Positions 16,406 through 25,583 of a stretch of DNA of 64,000 nt are shown piece by piece; the first letter of the stretch is position 1, and each line of letters begins with the position of its first letter. This stretch comes from JBBRMW01 sp965246845 (GTDB taxonomy: Bacteria; Chloroflexota; Anaerolineae; Aggregatilineales; UBA2796): NCBI GenBank assembly GCA_965246845.1, contig CBDFFR010000005.1, positions 625,246-689,245 of the forward strand. The letters run 5' to 3'. The notes under the pieces were generated by a model, which did no database searches, had not been told where the DNA came from, and was given only the letters and a program-made list of their open reading frames with translations. Made by a program: the position numbers and the translations under genes.

Positions 16406-16984
16406 TCAGGGCGCTTCCGGGTAATCGAACAGATCACGAATTGAAAGCGAAAACCCCGGCAGCACATCCGCGCCATCCAGCGTATCCGCATCGGTCAGCG
16501 TGTGAACTATGTCCAGACCCGTATACACCTCAACCAAACCATCATCGGAGCGTACTACCCACACCAATCGAGTTCCACCCTCGAAATAATCCTTTAATTT
16601 GAGACGGATCGTGCGGTAAGTCTCGCTTGGTGAAACAACTTCGACGGCCAAATCAGGTGGACCGTCGAATATCCTTGCAGGCTCCTTCATGCGCCGTTCA
16701 TTACGAACAAAGGAAACATCCGGGATACGCACAGTTTCCTCACCACTTTCCATGTCGCGAAAGAGGATGTACGCGGCGTCAGGTCCCCCTAATTCGCCAA
16801 TAGGGTTTTTCTGGAGATAGACGAAAAGCATCCCGATGAGATAAATAGTCAAATGGTTGTGATACCGATTCGGTGACGGCATGATGATCAGCCTTCCGTG
16901 TGATAGTTCATAACGGTTCAGGTCATCCTCCGGCAGCGTCAGCAGGTCCGCTGCTGTATAGACACGTTCAAGGTTTTGAACCAT
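16406..16984 (-). CDS. Uma2-family (DUF820) putative endonuclease
   Basis: 192 residues from the ATG at 16984; an upstream start would overlap the glycosyltransferase. The protein shows the Uma2 pattern: YTAADLLTLPEDDLNRYELSHGRL, MPSPNRYHNHL, an acidic VRIPDVSFV core with PDLAVEVVSPSE, then KLKDYFEGGTRLVWVV. These form a PD-(D/E)XK nuclease fold (Asp in IPDV, Glu in VEV). Family function is unproven; members multiply in Cyanobacteria and Chloroflexota. The sequence is less GC-rich than its neighbours and the gene splits a glycan operon, which suggests insertion. Confidence 0.85.
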   Translation of the reverse strand: MVQNLERVYTAADLLTLPEDDLNRYELSHGRLIIMPSPNRYHNHLTIYLIGMLFVYLQKNPIGELGGPDAAYILFRDMESGEETVRIPDVSFVRNERRMKEPARIFDGPPDLAVEVVSPSETYRTIRLKLKDYFEGGTRLVWVVRSDDGLVEVYTGLDIVHTLTDADTLDGADVLPGFSLSIRDLFDYPEAP

Positions 16985-16988
16985 CTGC

Positions 16989-18212
16989 TTACCCTCGCTT
17001 TTTGTCAAGAATATCACTGTACGTTGCCATCAACCGCTTGCCAACCGACCCCCACGAGTATTTTTCCTCGACCAGCGCGCGGCCACGCCTGCCGAAGTCT
17101 GCCGCCTGCGCCGTGTCGGTCAGCGCCGTATGCAGTGCTTCCGCGAGTGAGCGCGCATCGCCCAATTTCGCGAAGAACGCCAGATCGCCGAGGATTTCCT
17201 TGCTCGCCGGACGGTCGAAGGCGACGATGGGCAACCCCATCGCCAGATAGTCGTAAATCTTGCCATCACCTTCGGTCGGGGAGAGCTTCGGCGCGACCGC
17301 GACATCGCCAAGCGCATAGTAAAACTTACGCTTTTTGTAATCGATCTTGCCGGGGAATGAACAGTAGTCCGCGATGCCTTTTTCGGCGGCTTTCGCGGCG
17401 TAGCTGTCCTCATCCGGGAAGCCCATAATCAGAAAGTGCGCGTTTGTATAGTGCATCTCCCTGATCAGAATTTCAATCGCATCGAGCAACACATCCACGC
17501 CCTGATAATTTTTGAGCAAGCCGAGAAAAACGACGACCTGTTTATCGGCGGGGATTTTCAAGCGTTGGCGCAAGGCCGGGTCGCGTTCGATGCCGGGGTG
17601 CAGGTCGTTCGTATCCACGCCGTCGTAGGTGTGGTAAATCCGCGCCGGGTTCACACCAAAATCGCGGATCGCGTCGATTACCATCTGTTCGGATTGCGTC
17701 ACGACCGGACCGAGGTGCAGCGTGCGCCGTTCGAGCCAGCGCAGCAGCCGGAAGAACGCGCCGTTCTGCTTTGCATAGCTGTGCGCGACGATCTCCCCGG
17801 TGAAGCTGCCCTGCATATCGAACACGAACGGCACGCCCGTCAGCCGTCGCAACGCCCACGCGATCCAGCAGCCATCCCAGCCATGACCGTGAATAATATC
17901 CGGCTTGAAGCTGCGCACCTCGCGCCAGCTCAGGAAGAAAAGCAGCACCAGCAGGTACAGCTTGCCCCACGCCGGACCCGCATCCGTCTTTTTATACCAG
18001 GACACCTTGCGGATGCGGTGCGTCGGGATTTCCGCCATATCGCGCCCGATGTGGTACGTACATAGTTCAATCGTGCAGCCGAGACGTTGCAGCGCCCGCG
18101 CTTGCTCGTAAATCTGCACATGCCCGCCGCGATCCACGAAGAACGGCGTCGGCGCGACGGCCAGCACGCGAAAAGTGCGGGTCGGTTCCGGCGGGGTCGC
18201 CCATGTGACCAT
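16989..18212 (-). CDS. Glycosyltransferase family 4
   Basis: 407 residues, GT-B fold. The N-terminal domain has FFVDRGGHVQIYEQARAL, the glycine-rich acceptor-side loop, and PDIIHGHGWDGCWIAWAL. The C-terminal donor domain has VVVFLGLLKNYQGVDVLLDAI and the EGDGKIYDYLAMGLPIVAFD block in place of the common EPFGxxxxEA motif. A short hydrophobic stretch (LYLLVLLFFLSW, about 84-95) may sit on the membrane. It follows the GT2 gene with no gap and should add sugar to a lipid-linked or cell-surface glycan. Confidence 0.88.
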   Translation of the reverse strand: MVTWATPPEPTRTFRVLAVAPTPFFVDRGGHVQIYEQARALQRLGCTIELCTYHIGRDMAEIPTHRIRKVSWYKKTDAGPAWGKLYLLVLLFFLSWREVRSFKPDIIHGHGWDGCWIAWALRRLTGVPFVFDMQGSFTGEIVAHSYAKQNGAFFRLLRWLERRTLHLGPVVTQSEQMVIDAIRDFGVNPARIYHTYDGVDTNDLHPGIERDPALRQRLKIPADKQVVVFLGLLKNYQGVDVLLDAIEILIREMHYTNAHFLIMGFPDEDSYAAKAAEKGIADYCSFPGKIDYKKRKFYYALGDVAVAPKLSPTEGDGKIYDYLAMGLPIVAFDRPASKEILGDLAFFAKLGDARSLAEALHTALTDTAQAADFGRRGRALVEEKYSWGSVGKRLMATYSDILDKKRG

Positions 18213-19217
18213 CTATTCCAGTACCTCGCGCACGGTATAAATACGCTTGACCGCGCCGCCCTCGTAATAGGTCCGCGTGAGCATCTCCGCGAGCAGCCCA
18301 TTCGTGACGAACTGCACGCCCATCAGCACGAACACCGCCGCGAGGATCAGCAGCGGGTTCCCGGTGATGTTGTAGCCGCCGAGGAAGGGCAGTTTCATCA
18401 GGAGCGTAAGCAGTGCGAACAGCACGCCGACCCCGATAGAGACGAGGCCGAGGCTTCCGAAGATACGCAGCGGCTTGGCCGAATAGGACAGCAGGAACTT
18501 GACCGCAATCATATCCAGCAGCACGCGCCACGTCCGCCACAACCCGTAATGACTCTTGCCGAAGCGACGCGGCGACCACTGCACCGGGATTTCGACAATC
18601 GACGCGCCGTAGCGATGCGCGAGCGCGGGGATGAAGCGGTGCAGTTCGCCGTAGAGTTTCAGATTTTGCAACATGTCGCGGCGATAGGCCTTATATGTCG
18701 AGCCGAAATCGCGCATTTTCATCCCGCTCACGGAGGCGATCATCATATTCGCGACCTTGCTGGGCAGCGAGCGCGTGCCGGGGTCGTGGCTGCGGTCGCG
18801 CCACCCGCTGACAATATCCCAACCTTCATCCAGCTTATCGACCAGCCCCGGCAAATCTTCCGGGTGGAACTGTAAATCGCCATCCATCGCGACGACGACC
18901 GCGCCGCTTGCATGGTCGAAACCAGCGGCCAGCGCGGGCGTTTGTCCATAATTGCGTGTGAAGCGCACGACATGGATGCGCGAATCGGCGGCGTGCAGGG
19001 TGCGCAGGTTGGGGAAAGTCGCGTCGCTGCTGCCATCATCCACGAAAATGATCTCGTAGCTGCGCCCATAGCCTTCGAGAACGGCGGTCAGGCTCTCTGC
19101 CAGCGGTTTGACATTTTCGGCTTCATTGTGAACGGGGATTACGACCGAGAGTTGCAGGGAGTCACCCGGCGCGGTGCTGCGCGTGCGCGTCGCATCCTGT
19201 GTGAGTACGTTGGTCAC
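18213..19217 (-). CDS. Polyprenyl-phosphate glycosyltransferase, GT2 (GtrB/DPM1-like)
   Basis: 334 residues from a GTG. GT-A domain: SVVIPVHNEAENV, FVDDGSSD (nucleotide-sugar site), MDGDLQFHPEDLP (DxD-type metal site) and RDFGSTYKAYRRDM. Two C-terminal membrane segments (about 233-265 and 275-300) match the GtrB group, which transfers a sugar to undecaprenyl phosphate on the inner face. First gene of a four-gene run with a GT4, Uma2 and a methyltransferase. Confidence 0.9.
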   Translation of the reverse strand: MTNVLTQDATRTRSTAPGDSLQLSVVIPVHNEAENVKPLAESLTAVLEGYGRSYEIIFVDDGSSDATFPNLRTLHAADSRIHVVRFTRNYGQTPALAAGFDHASGAVVVAMDGDLQFHPEDLPGLVDKLDEGWDIVSGWRDRSHDPGTRSLPSKVANMMIASVSGMKMRDFGSTYKAYRRDMLQNLKLYGELHRFIPALAHRYGASIVEIPVQWSPRRFGKSHYGLWRTWRVLLDMIAVKFLLSYSAKPLRIFGSLGLVSIGVGVLFALLTLLMKLPFLGGYNITGNPLLILAAVFVLMGVQFVTNGLLAEMLTRTYYEGGAVKRIYTVREVLE

Positions 19218-19297
19218 GAAAGGTCCTTGTCCGGGTCGCCCGACGATGACCTGCGATTATACCTTGTCGATTGTTAAGCGCCGAAACTAACCGTGCG

Positions 19298-20266
19298 TTA
19301 CATCCCGAACCCGTCGCGCGCGAACTGTATCATCTTCAGTGTATGGAAGCTGCCGCCGCCCTCGTGGTGGTTGTATTCGTAGATTTCCACCTGCTTGTTG
19401 CCCGCGTAATGATTGTAGGCCGCGTACACTGTCGAAGGCGGGCAGACTTCATCCATCAGACCGACGGAGAACAGGGCTTTGGCCTTCGCACGCGCGCCGA
19501 AGTTGACACCATCGAAGTAGGCCAGCGTGTCGAAAACCTGCGCCACTTTGTCGCGCTGCACGAGCAGATATTGCGAGATTTCCTGATAGGGATGCTTGTC
19601 CTGAATTTGGGTCGCGCGCCGGTAGTGGCACAGGAACGGCACGTTAGGCATTGCCAGCTTTGGTATATTCGATAGCCCCGCCGCGCTGATCGTCAGCCCC
19701 CCGCCCTGGCTGGTTCCCGCGACCGCGATCCGTTCCGGGTCCACACCGGGCGCGTGCTGCGCGGCTTCGATGGCGCGCACCGCGTCGGTCATCATGCGTC
19801 GATAATAGTAAGTCTTTGGGTCCAGAATGCCGCGCGTCATGAACCCCGGATACTGCGGCCCGCTGCCATCTGCATCAGGCGTATCACCGCGCGACCACGC
19901 GCTCCCCTGCCCGCGCGAATCCATCACGAAATGCGCGAAGCCCGCGCTCGCCCAGACCAGCCAATCGACCGGGTAGCCGCGTCCGCCGCCATAGCCGATA
20001 TATTCCACGATGCATGGCAGCGCGCCGGATCGCTGCTTCGGCAGGAGCAACCAGCCCTTGATCGGCTGCCCACCGTAGCCGTTGAAGGTCACATCGTAGG
20101 TTTCAATTGCGCCCAACCCGAAATCTACCCGCTCGAACCGCGGATCGAGTGGATGTTCGCGCGCGTCCATGAGCGTTTCCGCCCAGAATGCATCGAAATC
20201 GGCGGGTTCGGTACGGTCTGGTTTGTAGGATTGCAGATCATTCAGAGGCAGATCGAAGAATGGCAT
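19298..20266 (-). CDS. Acetylxylan esterase / cephalosporin-C deacetylase family (CE7)
   Basis: 322 residues, standard for CE7. The alpha/beta-hydrolase triad is visible: nucleophile Ser186 in GTSQGG, Asp272 in GLMDEVCPPST and His301 in NHHEGGG. The family's RGQG motif (118-121) follows the FAHFVMDS strand. No signal peptide, as is usual; these enzymes act in the cytoplasm on acetylated xylo-oligosaccharides. It groups functionally with the GH5-like, GH42 and ROK genes of the window but stands alone as a transcript. Confidence 0.92.
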   Translation of the reverse strand: MPFFDLPLNDLQSYKPDRTEPADFDAFWAETLMDAREHPLDPRFERVDFGLGAIETYDVTFNGYGGQPIKGWLLLPKQRSGALPCIVEYIGYGGGRGYPVDWLVWASAGFAHFVMDSRGQGSAWSRGDTPDADGSGPQYPGFMTRGILDPKTYYYRRMMTDAVRAIEAAQHAPGVDPERIAVAGTSQGGGLTISAAGLSNIPKLAMPNVPFLCHYRRATQIQDKHPYQEISQYLLVQRDKVAQVFDTLAYFDGVNFGARAKAKALFSVGLMDEVCPPSTVYAAYNHYAGNKQVEIYEYNHHEGGGSFHTLKMIQFARDGFGM

Positions 20267-20417
20267 TGGGAGTCGCCCTTTCGAGAGGAGGTCCTTGAAA
20301 GGCGCTCATTCTAACGCAATCGACCGCAAAATAGCGCGGTTCGGTGTGGCCTGTTCAATGTTTAGTGGACTACTCTTTTTCGGCAAATTTCTCGAAACGT
20401 TTTTCTCAGTTCGTTAA

Positions 20418-20452
20418 AGCCTGCGGACGCTCATCGAGAGCGTCCACAGGCT
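20418..20452 (-). terminator. Hairpin downstream of the secreted 409-residue protein
   Basis: An inverted repeat, AGCCTGCGGACGCTC and GAGCGTCCACAGGCT around a 5-base loop with one mismatch, lies 15 bases after the stop. On the minus strand it is followed by TTTAAC, a weak T-run, so it may be an imperfect intrinsic terminator. Confidence 0.5.
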
Positions 20453-20466
20453 CAGGCTATGCCGCT

Positions 20467-21696
20467 CTAGCGAACAGCCGTCGGCACAACAATCGTGGGT
20501 ACTACAATCGTCGGCACGGTGATGGTCGGAACAGCGATGGTAGCAGCAGTGATCGGTGCAGCAGTAGCTAACGCCGCAGGAGCGGCACTGGTTGCAGCGG
20601 CAGTCGGTGCGGCTGTTGCGGCGGCATCCGGCGTCGGGGACCCGGAGAGACTACCTGTCATACTGGCGAAAATCTGATTGATCAGCACCGCGAGGTCAGT
20701 CACCGGAACGTCCGGCGCGGTGATGGTCACGGGCTGGTTGATTTTATCGAGCGTGACGGTGAAATTCGCATTCAAGCCGGTGAGCGAGTTACCTTGCTGG
20801 TTGAGATCACCCGTTACCTGAAAGACGAGCGCGTGGAACTGATTGTCCTGCGTGCCGACCCAGCGCGTGACAGTGACTTTCAGGTTCTTCAGCGTATCTT
20901 TGTAGGTCGCAAGCTGCGCCGTGATTTCTTCGTCAGTCATGCTGGCGAACTGTTCCAGACCGCTGCCCGGAATGGGCGACAGGCTGGCCGAAGTCCGCAG
21001 GAAAGCGACAAGTTCTTTGGAGTCGAGGAGCGCATTTGCGTTGAGCGTATACACGTACTCGATCTGCTTCTGGCCGCCGACATCCGGCGAATTGGCGGTA
21101 CGCACGATGGTGATCGCGCCCGGCGCACTGAGTACATTCAGGAAATCAGTATTGGCAGAAGCAACCGGAGCGGCATAGGCTTCCAGCAGGCCGGGACCGG
21201 TTTGCGCCAGGCCAATACCGAGGGGTTGCTCGCCACTGCGCTCGATGAACAGGTTGCCATTGACAAGCGTGAGCAGGATCGTCGATGCCTTGCCATTCGT
21301 CATATCTGCCGAGGGTTCGACGCTCACTTGCGCGCTGATGGCGGAGATCGGGTCAGCGCCAGTCGCGGAAGTGATCGACCCCATACCCTTCACCGACGAA
21401 TTGATCTTGACGGTCGTGGGCGTCGCGACAGCCTCAGCGGTTGCCAGCGCATCGGGCGTCGCGGCAGCGCTCATATTCATCATGCTGGCGCTACCGGTGG
21501 CCGTGCCAGAAATCGTCAGGTTGTAAGCGAACGTGAACGATTTGATGCTCGCGATATTCGCGCTCGCATCGGCCAGCGGCTTGCAATCCGCCGCACTCAG
21601 GCCAAAGCAACCATCCGTGACGGCAGCCGCCGGGCGCGCCGCAGCGAACGCTGCGAATGCGAGGACCGCAATCAGAAACAAACGTGAAATACGCAT
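20467..21696 (-). CDS. Secreted protein of unknown function with Ala/Thr/Pro/Val tail
   Basis: 409 residues. A Sec signal peptide (about 1-26, ending ARPAAA) is followed by a domain with alternating beta strands (about 35-345). It contains KSFTFAYNLTISGTA, a run of alanine-rich sequence, and FLRTSASL...EQFASMTDEEITAQLATYKDTLKNLKVTVTRWVG. The general pattern resembles LolA/LppX-like lipoprotein-carrier folds, but I see no decisive motif. The tail is a low-complexity series ending in near repeats of TIVVPTIVVPT. RBS GAGGGAAG precedes the ATG. Confidence 0.75.
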   Translation of the reverse strand: MRISRLFLIAVLAFAAFAAARPAAAVTDGCFGLSAADCKPLADASANIASIKSFTFAYNLTISGTATGSASMMNMSAAATPDALATAEAVATPTTVKINSSVKGMGSITSATGADPISAISAQVSVEPSADMTNGKASTILLTLVNGNLFIERSGEQPLGIGLAQTGPGLLEAYAAPVASANTDFLNVLSAPGAITIVRTANSPDVGGQKQIEYVYTLNANALLDSKELVAFLRTSASLSPIPGSGLEQFASMTDEEITAQLATYKDTLKNLKVTVTRWVGTQDNQFHALVFQVTGDLNQQGNSLTGLNANFTVTLDKINQPVTITAPDVPVTDLAVLINQIFASMTGSLSGSPTPDAAATAAPTAAATSAAPAALATAAPITAATIAVPTITVPTIVVPTIVVPTAVR

Positions 21697-21759
21697 AGCT
21701 TCCCTCTTCTGGAATTGGATACCGCTTCAATATTAGGGAAGGTCTTTACGCGCTGCCAA

Positions 21760-22644
21760 CTATCTCTCCGCGAGCGCAAGCCTGCCGAGTTCGAGCGCAC
21801 CAACCGCGCCGGAGCGCTCCGCGAGACCCGGCGGCACGATCAGCGCGGCGATGTTTTGCAAAATTTCGGGCGTATGCAGGTAGCCATTCAGCATTTGCGG
21901 AACGAGTGTGTGTATGCGCGTGAAAAGGTGGCGCTGCTGCATCACGCCGCCGCCGAAAATAATCCGCTGAGGTGAGAGGATGTAGAGAATCGCGCAGACC
22001 GCCTGCGCCAGATAATATGCCTCAAACTCCCATGCGCGATGATCTGCTGGCAGAGCGCTCACCTCCGCGCCCCAGCGGTCGAGCAGCGCCGGACCGCAAA
22101 CCATCCCTTCCAGACAGTCACCGTGAAATGGGCAGTGTCCAGGATAGCTATCATCCGGGTGGCGGCGCACCATGAGATGCCCCATCTCCGGGTGGATCAG
22201 GCCGTGAATCATCTGCCCATCGACCACCGCGCCGCCGCCAAACCCGGTCCCGACTGTGATGTAGACGACCGTATCCAGACCGCGCCCCGCGCCGTAGCGC
22301 CACTCTGCGAGCGCCGCCGCATTCACATCTGTATCAAAGCCGACCGGGACACCAAGCGCGCGGCGCATCCGTCCGGCGAGGTCGGTATACTTCCAGCCGG
22401 GTTTCGGCGTCTCCGTGATATACCCGTAGGTGCTGCTCGCGGCGCGCAGGTCCACCGGACCGAACGAGGCGATGCCCAATGCACGCAATTGATAGGGTTT
22501 GAAAAACGCTTGTGCCGCTTCGAGCGTGGCTTCCGGCGTCGTGGTCGGGATCGTCACGCTCGCGACGGGCGGTGCATCGGGCGCATCGGCCACCGCACAA
22601 ACGAATTTTGTCCCGCCTGCCTCGATTCCGCCGTAAAGCGCCAT
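21760..22644 (-). CDS. ROK-family sugar kinase (fructokinase-like)
   Basis: 294 residues from the ATG at 22644 (MALYGGIEAGGTKF), where ROK homology starts; the open frame continues 147 codons upstream into the remnant of another gene. ATP-binding GIEAGGTK, catalytic DTDVNAAALAEW, VGTGFGGG and the zinc-type motif HPEMGHLMV...CPFHGDCLEGM are present. It should phosphorylate fructose, glucose or mannose at C6. It stands downstream of the GH5-like hydrolase on the same strand. Confidence 0.9.
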   Translation of the reverse strand: MALYGGIEAGGTKFVCAVADAPDAPPVASVTIPTTTPEATLEAAQAFFKPYQLRALGIASFGPVDLRAASSTYGYITETPKPGWKYTDLAGRMRRALGVPVGFDTDVNAAALAEWRYGAGRGLDTVVYITVGTGFGGGAVVDGQMIHGLIHPEMGHLMVRRHPDDSYPGHCPFHGDCLEGMVCGPALLDRWGAEVSALPADHRAWEFEAYYLAQAVCAILYILSPQRIIFGGGVMQQRHLFTRIHTLVPQMLNGYLHTPEILQNIAALIVPPGLAERSGAVGALELGRLALAER

Positions 22645-22755
22645 GCTGGTCCCCTCGTGATGAGTAATTGAGGTATTCAGTGTAGCTTGTGCGGTGGGCG
22701 CGCGCAAAAGCGGCTTTTCTGTCGACCCCGACAGAGCTTTACTACGTTCCTTGCA

Positions 22756-23158
22756 CTCAATCGGGATGTTGATCCCGCACACAGCCAAGACCGAATACTC
22801 AACTGCGAGGTCCGCGACGCTCTTGCCCGCAGTGTAGCTATTCACACCTGCGGCGTAGTCCTCAAGCACCTTGCGCGACTCCGGCGGGAGGTAATCGAGC
22901 TGCATCTGTGTGGCGCGGTTCCAGCCTTCGGTACGGATGAATTTTTCACTGCGCAGTGCGTTCTCGTTCTTGCCTATCAGAGCGCTGATGCGCCCCAACC
23001 CGGTATGGCGGTTGAACTCCATCTGCCACCAGCCTGAGCGTCCCGTCAAGCTGTGGCAGCGGACGGCGCAGCACGGAATACACATATCCGCCCGCGCCAG
23101 CGACGACCAAAACGATCACCACGACGAGGACCAGCAGCAGTTTCAACAAAGTTTTCAT
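22756..23158 (-). pseudogene. Remnant of a penicillin acylase-family (Ntn-hydrolase) gene
   Basis: Reading from 23158 gives a signal anchor (MKTLLKLLLVLVVVIVLVV) and RRPLPQLDGTLRL. The frame then changes at about 23031 and continues with WWQMEFNRHTGLGRISALIG, RTEGWNRATQ and LEDYAAGVNSYTAGK. These are the start of the alpha chain of penicillin acylases. The expected section of about 35-40 residues between them (the RDxxGVPHI region) is missing, and likeness ends near 22756, well before any beta-chain nucleophile. Clearly a decayed fragment. Confidence 0.8.
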
Positions 23159-23252
23159 CAGACAGCTTCAATAGTTTTTTCGATGCAAATAGAGCGTGGC
23201 AATGCCTTCGGCACAAGTTAGCGAAGGTGAATACCTTCCACAGCGCGTTTTG

Positions 23253-23280
23253 CAGGGGCGGACTTGTGTGTCCGCCCACG
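23253..23280. repeat. GGCGGAC palindrome copy
   Basis: CAGGGGCGGAC, TTGTGT, GTCCGCCC: a perfect 8-base stem with a 6-base loop, lying in the 225-base stretch between the acylase remnant and the GH5-like gene. Nothing else is seen in that stretch. Confidence 0.65.
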
Positions 23281-23383
23281 CTTTTGAACTTGATGCGTTC
23301 TACCCATGCCCGAAATTAAACCGAGAACGACCTGTCTTGCCCGCCTTCTGGCGAAGACACAGCTTACACAGATGCGCTTCGCA

Positions 23384-24781
23384 CTAAACGCCGGATGACT
23401 GCACCAAAATCGCAAGATCGTTCGTCGGCATCGATATGGAAAGATGCAGGATTCCGTCTTGCGTGGTTTGCACCTCCAAAGTGTCGATAACCCCTCCGCG
23501 CAGCGTGTCCCACAGCATCAGCCGATAAGTCGTCGTCGGTCGCAACGAATGCAGTTCCAGCGAGACGCCATGTAGCGGCACTGGAAGCAGCAAGGGCTTT
23601 CGTCGTGTCTTTGCAAGGTGTGCGTGCAGGAGCCAGAGCACCGCTTGATCGCGGTCCGCAATCGCGAATCCGTGCAGGCTCGGCATATTCATGTGCAAAT
23701 CATCCACCAGCGCGGGGTGAAATTCCGGCCAGCGGAGATGCGCCGCAAATTGGCTCAGGCTATACAGGCTGCGCCGCATCTCCGGCGTGAGAAGGTGCGG
23801 ATGACGCGACGGCCAGCGCATCCCGCTCCCCGCACCGCCCGATGCAAAATGCGCCCAGATCAAATGCCGCTCATATTCGTCATCGAAGGCTTCCGGCAAA
23901 ACCAGGTGCCGATTGTTGAAGTAGTGAATTGGCGCGTGTTCGGTATCCATGAAGGGACGCCCCGCCGGGACCTGACGCCACGCAAAGCGGACCCATTCGG
24001 CCATCGTGAGCGCAGGAGCCACCGTATCGAATGGGTTGTCAATCGCGCCGCGATAAATATGAGTCGTTGCGAAGTCGAGGTCTGGATGTGAAAAGATGAC
24101 AGAATTATAAAGTTCGCCGGGATCGGGACCGAAAATCGAGACCGTTTGTAGCGTCGTATTGCCCCATGTTCGATGTTCGATGTCGCGGATGGCGTGCGAA
24201 ATGCGCGTCAGGGTCGCCGCCTGTTCTCCGGGAGTACCGCCCCAGCGCGGGTGTACTTCGTTGAACAAATCCCAGGCAGCAAGCACGCCCGTGCCGCCCC
24301 AGCGCCGGATGATAAACTCGAACCGCGCGATAGTCGCCCTGATTGTGGCTTCATCGGTCAGCAATGAACGTCGGGTTTTCGCCGGACCGCCATTCGCTGC
24401 GTTGTAGGGGTGATCCTTCCAGCGCCGCGCCATCCAGTGCGTATCCCAGGGGGTGAGCATGATCCGCAATCCGTACTTCTCGCAAAGTGCGAAGAGATCA
24501 TCCCAAAGCTGCACCATCGCGGGGACAAACTGGCCTGCCGGGTTCTCGAAGTAGCGCGGCTCGTCATGCACATATTCGAGCATAATGCGCAGTACGGTGA
24601 CGCCGTGCGCCGCGAGGTCGGCAATGTGACGTTCAGCCACCTCGACATCGCGACGGTCGAACAAACCCTCCAGCCCCTGCCAGGTAATCGCATCGTTACA
24701 GCCGACGAATAGAAACGACTCGCGGTTGCGTGTGCTGAAATAGCGCCCGTTCGCGGCAACCTGAATTATCGCAAGCGACAA
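23384..24781 (-). CDS. GH5-like (cellulase clan A) glycoside hydrolase
   Basis: 465 residues from a TTG with a weak ribosome site; the start is uncertain. A TIM barrel with a clan A pattern: GVTVLRIMLEYV, YGLRIMLTPWDTHW, AAWDLFNEVHPRW with acid/base Glu175 after Asn, and GRPFMDTEHAP with Glu281 as likely nucleophile. The C-terminal 90 residues form a small beta domain. No signal peptide, so it acts on imported oligosaccharides or the start is wrong. Substrate unknown (beta-glucan or mannan type). Confidence 0.8.
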   Translation of the reverse strand: MSLAIIQVAANGRYFSTRNRESFLFVGCNDAITWQGLEGLFDRRDVEVAERHIADLAAHGVTVLRIMLEYVHDEPRYFENPAGQFVPAMVQLWDDLFALCEKYGLRIMLTPWDTHWMARRWKDHPYNAANGGPAKTRRSLLTDEATIRATIARFEFIIRRWGGTGVLAAWDLFNEVHPRWGGTPGEQAATLTRISHAIRDIEHRTWGNTTLQTVSIFGPDPGELYNSVIFSHPDLDFATTHIYRGAIDNPFDTVAPALTMAEWVRFAWRQVPAGRPFMDTEHAPIHYFNNRHLVLPEAFDDEYERHLIWAHFASGGAGSGMRWPSRHPHLLTPEMRRSLYSLSQFAAHLRWPEFHPALVDDLHMNMPSLHGFAIADRDQAVLWLLHAHLAKTRRKPLLLPVPLHGVSLELHSLRPTTTYRLMLWDTLRGGVIDTLEVQTTQDGILHLSISMPTNDLAILVQSSGV

Positions 24782-24917
24782 GGTGACTTCACCAAACGAC
24801 GCACCTGCTCAACGATAAAATGCCTTCCGTTGTTTGCATCGTACACCGCTCTTTGCCGCACCTGTTTGTAAATGTATTATCGATATTCCACCAAAATAAC
24901 GCCAATGATAGAACAGA

Positions 24918-25583
24918 CTATTCAATCAGAACCAGATGATTTTGTATCGCGAAGGTGGCGGCTTCGGTGCGGCTGGCAACGCCGGTCTTTCGAAAAATAT
25001 TGCTGACGTGGTTCTTCACGGTGAACAGACTCAGGCTGAAATGCAGCGCGATTTCCGCATTGCTCTGCCCCTTCACGATGCACGCCAAAACTTCAATTTC
25101 GCGTTCTGTGAGCGCGAGCGGGATGGACGTTTGGCGGCGCGTGGTCTGGATGAGCGCCTGTGTTGCTTCGAGCGCAAGTGTCGGGTGGCCGCGCCGTGCC
25201 GCACGGATTGCGTCGGCCAATTGGTGCGCGGTCACGTTTTTGAGCAGATAGCCAATCGCGCCTGCCTGCAAGACAGTGTTCACCGTTCCCGGCTGATCGT
25301 AGCTGGTGAGCGCGATGACGTGAATATTCGGGAAGCGGCGCGTGATCTGCGCTGTTGCTTCGATACCGTCCATCTGCGGCATCAGAATATCCATCAGGAC
25401 GACGTGCGGATGCTGTCGCTCGCACAGCTTGATCGCTTCGCGCCCGTTCATCGCTTCCCCAACCAGCAGCAGATCATCGAAGGCTTCAAGCATCGCGACG
25501 AGGCCAAGCCGCACCATCTGGTGATCTTCTGCAATCAGCACGCGCGTGATCGTTTTTGTCGAAGTCGTGGGTGTGTTGTTCAT
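24918..25583 (-). CDS. NarL/FixJ-family response regulator
   Basis: 221 residues from the ATG at 25583, which overlaps the kinase stop as ATGA. The receiver domain has AEDHQ, phosphoacceptor Asp65 in VVLMDILMPQMDG, and ALTSYD. A LuxR-type helix-turn-helix at about 150-215 has LTEREIEVLACIVKGQSNAEIA and FTVKNHVSNIFRKTG. Forms a two-component pair with the overlapping kinase. Confidence 0.93.
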   Translation of the reverse strand: MNNTPTTSTKTITRVLIAEDHQMVRLGLVAMLEAFDDLLLVGEAMNGREAIKLCERQHPHVVLMDILMPQMDGIEATAQITRRFPNIHVIALTSYDQPGTVNTVLQAGAIGYLLKNVTAHQLADAIRAARRGHPTLALEATQALIQTTRRQTSIPLALTEREIEVLACIVKGQSNAEIALHFSLSLFTVKNHVSNIFRKTGVASRTEAATFAIQNHLVLIE

